This document shows positions 58,877 to 64,000 of a DNA stretch of 64,000 nucleotides, piece by piece. The translations under genes were made by a program, and so were the position numbers. This stretch comes from Saprospiraceae bacterium UBA2329 (GTDB taxonomy: Bacteria > Bacteroidota > Bacteroidia > Chitinophagales > Saprospiraceae): NCBI GenBank assembly GCA_002344975.1, contig DDUV01000053.1, forward strand, positions 58,969-122,968, given 5' to 3'. Within the stretch, counting starts at the first letter, position 1. Every line of letters starts with the position of its first letter. The notes below the pieces were generated by a model that made no database searches, had not been told where the DNA came from, and saw only the letters and a program-made list of their open reading frames with translations.

Positions 58877-60491
58877 CCAGATTGGTTTTGTGAAGCTCGT
58901 ACATGTATCTCGCCGGGCTGTATGTCACCATGCGGGCATTTTCGGCCATGATGTAAAACTCGATGCTGCGTGCATTTCTGAAAGGCGGAATGTCTATACC
59001 GTAAATCCCGTCATTGGCAGTTTCATCGGCGCTTTTTCCGTCGTCGTTCATCATGGCTTCACGGAACGGCTCGTCAGAACTAAAACGGTAGAAGATTTTG
59101 ACTCGCTTGGGAAACTCGCCCACTTTAGCTTGTATTTTGAACGTACCGACCATAACCGCCGACAGTTTTTCGCGGTGTTTGATGGTGATATCGCTGATGG
59201 AGGGCGGCAACACCATGAGTTCGGGATGTTTTTTCAAAAACTCGGCACGAGGCGTCAGCACTTCAGTCAAACCCGGAATTTTGCTCTTTTTACCAATGGT
59301 CATTTTCAAGCTTTGGTCAAATTCGGCCATGGTGTAAAATGAAGCCCAGTTGACATCCTTGGCTAAATCCGGTCGGATGAGTTGTTGCAGTTCTTTGGCG
59401 CGGTTGAGATATTTTTCGTTGGCCAGGTAATCATTGTTGATGGTTACCAAATGAGACAGGTACATTTTTTTGTACAACTCATTGCTCAACAATTTGCTGA
59501 TGAGCGGCCTTTCGCTGTTGTTGCTATGCAGCAGCGGGTCGAGCTGAATGACCGATGCTAATTTCAAATCAGAGCCTACACCAGTATTTTTATAACTGCC
59601 GAAATTGAGGTTCAAATCCCACAGAATGGGGGTGAATTGCCCTGCTTTTCCTCTGTAAAGGAAATAGTTGGAGCTGTATTGGCCGGTGTAACTGTTCAGG
59701 TTGAGCAGCGCGTTGTTATAGGCCAACATCCACAGGGTACGGTCCACATGGAGTACGCTGGCAATATCGTCCGGCTTTTCATTGAGCATTTTGGCCAAGC
59801 CCAATATAGGGTCGTAGCCGAAGCCCATGACCAACTCGTAATTCTGACGGTAGCAATCTGCGGAGTTGTCCACCTGAAGAGACCCGAAAATATTGCTGCG
59901 GCAGCCTTCCTGCGCCTTCGCATCAGTTTTGGGCGTGCTGCGGTACATCACGCCGCCGGTTTCGTTGAAATGGCGTTTCACAAAGCCCTCGTCCACGGCC
60001 TCTACATTGACGAAAAGCCCATACAATTTGCCGTTGATCGTTACTCTGGCATAGTTGGCCTTCGGGGCGGGCATGTACTGCCGGGCGATTTCATAGCCCA
60101 ATACCTCGCGCACCATGCTCGGATCGCGGAGGGCGCTCGACAGCTTGATGGACGAGTAGCCCTGATAGTTCGTATTGGCATCCACATGATTGAGCAGAAT
60201 GTCCAATCCATTGCGACTACCGCCTGGCTGGAAGGAGCGCGTAGCCCGGTAACGGACGCCGGCATCTTCTATATTCTGACCATTGACAACAATGTCTCCA
60301 ATCAGCACTGCATCGCCATTAAATCGAAGAGAATCAAGGATGTACCTCCAATTTTCCTGCTCAAACTTAATCTCGATGTTTTGAATGGTGGAAACGTCGT
60401 AAAAGTCTTTTTGAGCGTAAGCCTGGGTTGAGAGTATGCCCGACAGGAGCACCCAAAAGAGAGGGAGATGTTGTATAAACCGGTTTTTCAT
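58860..60491 (-). CDS. CotH-family protein (second)
   Basis: The 543-residue paralogue has a signal peptide (LPLFWVLLSGILSTQAYAQ), GVRYRATRSFQPGGSRNGLD, VTINGKLYGLFVNVEAVDEG, ILWDLNLNFGSY and the same C-terminal beta domain (VMVGTFKIQAKVGEFPKRVK). It comes first in the set CotH-CotH-hydrolase. The duplicate is diverged, not recent. Target unknown. Confidence 0.85.
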   Translation of the reverse strand: MKNRFIQHLPLFWVLLSGILSTQAYAQKDFYDVSTIQNIEIKFEQENWRYILDSLRFNGDAVLIGDIVVNGQNIEDAGVRYRATRSFQPGGSRNGLDILLNHVDANTNYQGYSSIKLSSALRDPSMVREVLGYEIARQYMPAPKANYARVTINGKLYGLFVNVEAVDEGFVKRHFNETGGVMYRSTPKTDAKAQEGCRSNIFGSLQVDNSADCYRQNYELVMGFGYDPILGLAKMLNEKPDDIASVLHVDRTLWMLAYNNALLNLNSYTGQYSSNYFLYRGKAGQFTPILWDLNLNFGSYKNTGVGSDLKLASVIQLDPLLHSNNSERPLISKLLSNELYKKMYLSHLVTINNDYLANEKYLNRAKELQQLIRPDLAKDVNWASFYTMAEFDQSLKMTIGKKSKIPGLTEVLTPRAEFLKKHPELMVLPPSISDITIKHREKLSAVMVGTFKIQAKVGEFPKRVKIFYRFSSDEPFREAMMNDDGKSADETANDGIYGIDIPPFRNARSIEFYIMAENARMVTYSPARYMYELHKTNLDELNQ

Positions 60492-60664
60492 TGGATTGCA
60501 ATTGTCTTTTGGTTTGACGACGCAATATTAAGAAAAACTTGGCAAGTAACGGCTTCGGAGGGGCGGGTAAATAATTTAACGGTAGTTTGCACAACGGCTC
60601 GGATTGCTCCGGCAAGTAGGCGTTTGGGGGCTTGTTCAAGAAACGTCGCAATAGCTGAATCTAA

Positions 60665-60934
60665 TCAGACCGGAGCATTCCAGCCGTTAACTGCTTCAAC
60701 TCCTGCCACTTCGGGCACCTTGCCGATGAGCGCCTGTTCGATGCCGGCTCTCAATGTCATAATAGACATGCTGCAATGCTCGCAGGCTCCTGTCCATTTG
60801 ATTCTGACAATATTGTCCTCTGTGATTTCCACTAATTCCACATTGCCGCCGTCCACTGCGAGGTGTGGGCGCACATCGTCCAATGCGAGGTCAATGCGCT
60901 GCATAAGTTCGGAATTATTCATTGTTGTTGTCAT
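60665..60934 (-). CDS. NifU-family Fe-S scaffold protein
   Basis: The 89-residue protein (from ATG at 60934) has HLAVDGGNVELVEI and the cluster-binding CEHC at 51-54 in WTGACEHCSMSIMTL. It carries and hands over iron-sulfur clusters. The longer frame to 60955 begins inside the promoter element and is not used. It lies next to the Mrp gene, another Fe-S carrier. Confidence 0.93.
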   Translation of the reverse strand: MTTTMNNSELMQRIDLALDDVRPHLAVDGGNVELVEITEDNIVRIKWTGACEHCSMSIMTLRAGIEQALIGKVPEVAGVEAVNGWNAPV

Positions 60935-60954
60935 CGTATCAAGTGGTATGGACA

Positions 60955-60962
60955 CAAAGGTA
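60955..60962 (-). promoter_or_regulatory. TAnnTTTG -7 element of the NifU gene
   Basis: TACCTTTG on the minus strand, in the gap between Mrp and NifU genes, sets the start at or after 60934. Confidence 0.55.
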
Positions 60963-60979
60963 ATATAAATTCATCAGCA

Positions 60980-62074
60980 TCAGCCTTGCACATTCACCAC
61001 TTGGGTGGGCGCCAGTGTTTCGTTGCGCAGCGCCACTTGCCGGGCTGTATTTTTGGCTACTTCCATAAATGCGTCGGCAGTGATGGACTCTTTGCCCAAG
61101 ACAGCCGGAGTGCCTTTATCGCCCGCTTCCCGGATGCCTTGTACCAATGGAATTTGCCCCAGCAAAGCAGTTTGAGCCATCTGAGCCAATTTTTTGCCCC
61201 CGCCTTCTCCAAAGATAAAGTATTTGTTTTGAGGCAGTTCGGCGGGAGTAAACCAAGCCATGTTCTCCACCACGCCCAAAATCGGCACATTCACCGAAGG
61301 CAACAAAAACATGTTCATCGCTTTGACGGCATCAATCACAGCTACTTCCTGCGGCGTAGTTACCATCACAGCGCCGGTAACAGGAACGGTTTGCACCAAA
61401 CTCAACTGAATATCGCCGGTGCCGGGCGGCAGGTCAATGACCAAAAAATCCAACGGCGGCCAGATACAATCGTGAAAAAACTGCTTGATGACGGCCGAAA
61501 GCCTCGGACCGCGCAACACCACAGCCTGCTCTGGTTCGACTATAAAACCAATGGAAATAACATACAGGCCATAAGCTTCCAAAGGGGTCATTTTGGGTTG
61601 GCCATACACGTCCCGAATCTTGGGGCGCTCTCCCTGCAATCCCAACATGGTGGGGATACTGGGGCCATAAAGGTCGGCATCCATCAGCCCCACGCGGGCC
61701 CCCAATTTCTGCAATCCTAAAGCCAGATTGACGGCCACGGTGGACTTGCCCACGCCGCCTTTGCCCGACGCAACCGCAATGATGTTTTGAATATGCGGCG
61801 TAGGACTGGTACTCTGCTGGGCCTGCGGTGTGCGGGACATTGTATGCACATTCACATTGGCATCGGGATAGACCTGCTGTACGGCTGCCATGCAGGCAAA
61901 GTTCAGCTCCGATTTATGCTCCGTATTCAATGAGGGCAGCTCCAGCGTGAAATTGATATTTTTGCCATCCACCTCCAAATCGCGCACCATGCTCATACTG
62001 ATGATGTCTTGTCCTGTATTGGGGTCGGTTACGCCGGCCAAAGCCCTTACAATTTGTGTTTTATCAAAACTCAT
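60980..62074 (-). CDS. Mrp/NBP35-family Fe-S cluster carrier ATPase
   Basis: The 364-residue protein has an N-terminal DUF59/MIP18 domain (VTDPNTGQDIISMSMVRDL), a deviant Walker A ASGKGGVGKSTVAVNLALGL near residue 105, DADLYGPSIPTMLGL and DLPPGTGDIQLSL. The CxxC near the C-terminus seen in many relatives is replaced here by ENMAWFTPAELPQNK, as I recall for other Bacteroidota. It assembles or transfers Fe-S clusters. Confidence 0.94.
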   Translation of the reverse strand: MSFDKTQIVRALAGVTDPNTGQDIISMSMVRDLEVDGKNINFTLELPSLNTEHKSELNFACMAAVQQVYPDANVNVHTMSRTPQAQQSTSPTPHIQNIIAVASGKGGVGKSTVAVNLALGLQKLGARVGLMDADLYGPSIPTMLGLQGERPKIRDVYGQPKMTPLEAYGLYVISIGFIVEPEQAVVLRGPRLSAVIKQFFHDCIWPPLDFLVIDLPPGTGDIQLSLVQTVPVTGAVMVTTPQEVAVIDAVKAMNMFLLPSVNVPILGVVENMAWFTPAELPQNKYFIFGEGGGKKLAQMAQTALLGQIPLVQGIREAGDKGTPAVLGKESITADAFMEVAKNTARQVALRNETLAPTQVVNVQG

Positions 62075-62128
62075 GATAGTTGTCGGTCTTTAAAAGAATC
62101 AAAGCAAACAAACCAATATCCTGTGATT

Positions 62129-62136
62129 TATGTTTG
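62129..62136 (+). promoter_or_regulatory. TAnnTTTG -7 element of the mscS-like gene
   Basis: TATGTTTG 16 bases before the ATG; no -33 TTG at the usual distance. Confidence 0.45.
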
Positions 62137-62152
62137 ACGGAAAAAACAAAAT

Positions 62153-63034
62153 ATGAAGGAAAAGATCATTGGCGATGTAGAGTGGCAGCATCTTATCATA
62201 TTTTTTGCATCTCTGTCGGCTACGTTCATTTTGGCATGGCTGTTCAATCGCCTATTTTCCAAATTTATCAAACGATCTTCTGTTATTATCCGAAACGACC
62301 CTACCAACTACCAATTCCTCAAACATTTTATCTCCGCCATAATATACATCGTCGGATTCGGCGTGGCCGTGTACAGCATTCCGCCTCTGAGAAACATAGC
62401 CACTCCGCTTCTGGGCGGCGCCGGCATTTTGGCCGTAGCCATTGGTTTTGCCTCTCAAAATGCACTCAGCAACCTCATCAGCGGCGTGTTCATCATCATG
62501 TTCAAACCATTCAGAGTCAATGACCGCCTGCGCATTCGCGACACGCTCGCCGGGATTGTAGAAGACATCACGCTGCGGCACACCGTTATTCGGGATTTTG
62601 AAAACCGCCGCATCATCGTTCCCAACTCTGTAATGAATCAGGAAATCATCATCAATGCCGACTTCAGCGACGACAATATCTGCCGCTGGGTAGAGGTCGG
62701 CGTCGGTTATACTTCCAATATTGATCGGGCCAAAGCCATCATGCGCGAGGAAAGTGAAAAACATCCGCTTCACATAGACATTCGCAAACCAGAGGAAATT
62801 GCCGAAGGGAAAGACGATGTGGTGGTGCGGGTCATTCAATTGGGCGAGTACTCCATACTCATCAGGGCATACGTGTGGGCCTCCAACCAGGCCAACGCTT
62901 TCATTATGGGCTGCGACCTACTGGAATCCATCAAAAAGCGATTCGACGCGGAGGGCGTAGAAATTCCTTTCCCATACAGAAACATCATTCATCATAACAG
63001 CCAACCCATCGAAAGCCCGCGAGAGCTTCGTTGA
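62153..63034 (+). CDS. Mechanosensitive channel of the MscS family
   Basis: The 293-residue channel has membrane spans at about 12-30, 62-82 and the pore helix region LLGGAGILAVAIGFASQNAL followed by SNLISGVFIIMFKPFRVNDR. The cytoplasmic beta/alpha domain (GIVEDITLRHTVIRDFENRR, IIVPNSVMNQEIII) follows. It opens on membrane tension to protect against osmotic downshock. It is divergent from Mrp. Confidence 0.94.
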   Translation: MKEKIIGDVEWQHLIIFFASLSATFILAWLFNRLFSKFIKRSSVIIRNDPTNYQFLKHFISAIIYIVGFGVAVYSIPPLRNIATPLLGGAGILAVAIGFASQNALSNLISGVFIIMFKPFRVNDRLRIRDTLAGIVEDITLRHTVIRDFENRRIIVPNSVMNQEIIINADFSDDNICRWVEVGVGYTSNIDRAKAIMREESEKHPLHIDIRKPEEIAEGKDDVVVRVIQLGEYSILIRAYVWASNQANAFIMGCDLLESIKKRFDAEGVEIPFPYRNIIHHNSQPIESPRELR

Positions 63035-63093
63035 CAAAAGTCATGGAATAATTGCTAAATTCCGGCTACTTTGCCTCAAAATCGTTGGTAGTT

Positions 63094-63462
63094 ATGATGG
63101 ACACAGATCAGGGCTACGACATTGCCCACCGCCGCCACATCAACTGGCTGCTTCAGCTTGATTACATGCAGGATCAGGTCAGAATTTTTCAAAATGAACT
63201 ATCTCGCGTGATTCACCAACATCCTGATTTCATGTCGGTTATCGAGCATGTGGGAGAGTATAGAGCCATCCTGCTCAAAAAGCTTCATCATATTGACGAA
63301 TACCGATCCAAGATTGCACTACTGGAACGGGCACTGAAAAACGGCGTCTGGGACACGCCTCCTATAAAAGAAGAATTGCTGGAGGAATCGCTTAGCGCTT
63401 TTTTCACTGAGTTTGACACCTTGAAAATCACTCTGCGTCGCTTTGTCTCAAGAAATGACTAA
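63094..63462 (+). CDS. Small helical protein of unknown function
   Basis: The 122-residue protein has helical heptads (INWLLQLDYMQDQVRIFQNE, HHIDEYRSKIALLERALKN) and no signal peptide. I chose ATG at 63094 over an upstream TTG. It follows the MscS-like gene by 59 bases and is followed by a terminator, so the two may form an operon. Confidence 0.65.
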   Translation: MMDTDQGYDIAHRRHINWLLQLDYMQDQVRIFQNELSRVIHQHPDFMSVIEHVGEYRAILLKKLHHIDEYRSKIALLERALKNGVWDTPPIKEELLEESLSAFFTEFDTLKITLRRFVSRND

Positions 63463-63468
63463 AAAATA

Positions 63469-63492
63469 AGGCCGCAGAATTTGCCGCGGCCT
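63469..63492 (+). terminator. Hairpin after the small helical protein gene
   Basis: AGGCCGC (63469-63475) pairs with GCGGCCT (63486-63492). There is no T-run, so it is only probable. Confidence 0.55.
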
Positions 63493-63652
63493 CACCAATT
63501 CGATTAGTATGAAAAAACTCTATATCCAACAAACACTTCTTAAGTGACTTGTATTATCTGCGCGCCCTCATAACCGACCATTCTCAGATTTAAGAAGATC
63601 AACACCATAAGTTGCCCGACAAAAAAATCGCGGGAAAAATCTTAGCCGGGTA

Positions 63653-63683
63653 TTGTACAAAAGTGAAACTAATCATATCTTTG
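63653..63683 (+). promoter_or_regulatory. Promoter of the tRNA cluster
   Basis: TTG (63653-63655), a 20-base spacer and TATCTTTG (63676-63683) fit the Bacteroidota consensus, 39 bases before tRNA-Val. Confidence 0.75.
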
Positions 63684-63722
63684 CGCCCGCTTGCGAAGGC
63701 AGGCTGCCGTTAGCATTCTATC

Positions 63723-63797
63723 GGGTAATTAGCTCAGGTGGTTTAGAGCGCTGCTTTGACAGAGCAGAGGTCACAGGTTCGAGTCCTGTATTACCCA
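63723..63797 (+). tRNA. tRNA-Val(GAC)
   Basis: A 75-base cloverleaf: acceptor GGGTAAT/ATTACCC, D arm AGCTCAGGTGGTTTAGAGC, anticodon arm CTGCT-TTGACAG-AGCAG giving GAC, T arm ACAGGTTCGAGTCCTGT, discriminator A. CCA is not encoded. Confidence 0.96.
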
Positions 63798-63821
63798 CCT
63801 CCTCTGTTTTTGAAATATTTT

Positions 63822-63905
63822 CGGGATGTCCACGCCTCGGCGTGGTGGTAGAGTACACGCCTGGGGGCCGCGCTGAAGGCGCGGAGGTTCAAATCCTGTC
63901 AGCCT
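63822..63905 (+). pseudogene. Damaged tRNA-Pro copy carrying two palindromes
   Basis: It shares CGGGATGT, GGTAGAGTACACG, CTGGGGG and GGTTCAAATCCTGTCA with the intact tRNA-Pro downstream, and even the flank gtttttgaaatatttt. The D arm is replaced by CCACGCC-TC-GGCGTGG (63830-63845) and the region after the anticodon by CCGCGC-TGAAG-GCGCGG (63868-63884). The 3' end (CAGCCTCC) cannot pair with CGGGATG, so it should not be a working tRNA. Confidence 0.8.
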
Positions 63906-63925
63906 CCTGTTTTTTGAAATATTTT

Positions 63926-63999
63926 CGGGATGTAGCTCAGTTTGGTAGAGTACACGTCTGGGGGGCGTGTGGTCGCAGGTTCAAATCCTGTCATCCCGA
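63926..63999 (+). tRNA. tRNA-Pro(GGG)
   Basis: A 74-base cloverleaf: acceptor CGGGATG/CATCCCG, D arm AGCTCAGTTTGGTAGAGT, anticodon arm CACGT-CTGGGGG-GCGTG giving GGG, T arm GCAGGTTCAAATCCTGT, discriminator A. Only one base of the window follows, so CCA coding is unknown. Confidence 0.94.
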
Positions 64000-64000
64000 C

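Noticed and set aside
63822..63905. Second functional tRNA-Pro
   Set aside because: The acceptor halves cannot pair and the D arm is replaced by a palindrome.

Overview
The window looks like a chromosomal segment of a Bacteroidota member, most plausibly of the Saprospiria type. Direct support comes from promoters of the TAnnTTTG class ahead of many genes, Type IX secretion cargo with both kinds of C-terminal sorting domain, TonB-dependent receptors with carboxypeptidase-regulatory-like N-termini, and DUF5916, DUF3526 and DUF4956 proteins. The placement at class level is inference.

Layout. 1-4.3 kb: a defence block of a YhcG-type nuclease end, hsdS, a PrrC-like ATPase/anticodon nuclease and hsdM, all joined by ATGA overlaps; hsdR is not in view. 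4.3-11 kb: an outer-membrane barrel protein, a lipoprotein, an HlyD/TolC export pair without its own ATPase, and a DUF4956 membrane protein. 11-24.5 kb: an ABC ATPase with two DUF3526 permeases, a DUF5916 outer-membrane protein, then a CobW-DUF3299-CobW metal-homeostasis group, a secreted protein, a TonB receptor and a YdeI-like protein. 24.5-32.5 kb: housekeeping genes (MacB/LolD-type ATPase, gatC, deoxynucleoside kinase, tyrS, maf, pnp, rpsO, ychF). 32.5-33.1 kb: tRNA-Leu(UAA) split by a group I intron, and tRNA-Gly. 33-41 kb: ggt, a folK-deoxynucleoside kinase fusion, a serine hydrolase, a response regulator and two envelope proteins. 41-49 kb: two Type IX cargo proteins, mdh, a small coiled-coil protein and a glycosyltransferase. 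49-56 kb: a MarR regulator with a multihaem cytochrome, two rhodanese proteins and a porin, probably a periplasmic redox/sulfur module. 56-63.5 kb: an alpha/beta hydrolase with two CotH proteins, NifU, Mrp, MscS and a small protein. 63.7-64 kb: tRNA-Val, a damaged tRNA-Pro copy and an intact tRNA-Pro.

The most unusual content is (i) a tRNA-Leu(UAA) group I intron closely resembling the cyanobacterial/plastid one, (ii) a PrrC-like anticodon nuclease embedded in a type I restriction-modification operon, (iii) a family of tiny GC-rich palindromes (CCACGC...GCGTGG and relatives) found between genes, inside a receptor's signal-peptide region, in intron loops and inside a broken tRNA-Pro, (iv) a folK-deoxynucleoside kinase fusion, and (v) a cytochrome with up to twelve haem sites preceded by two perfect inverted repeats.

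All calls come from reading the sequence and from remembered family features; no database search was run.
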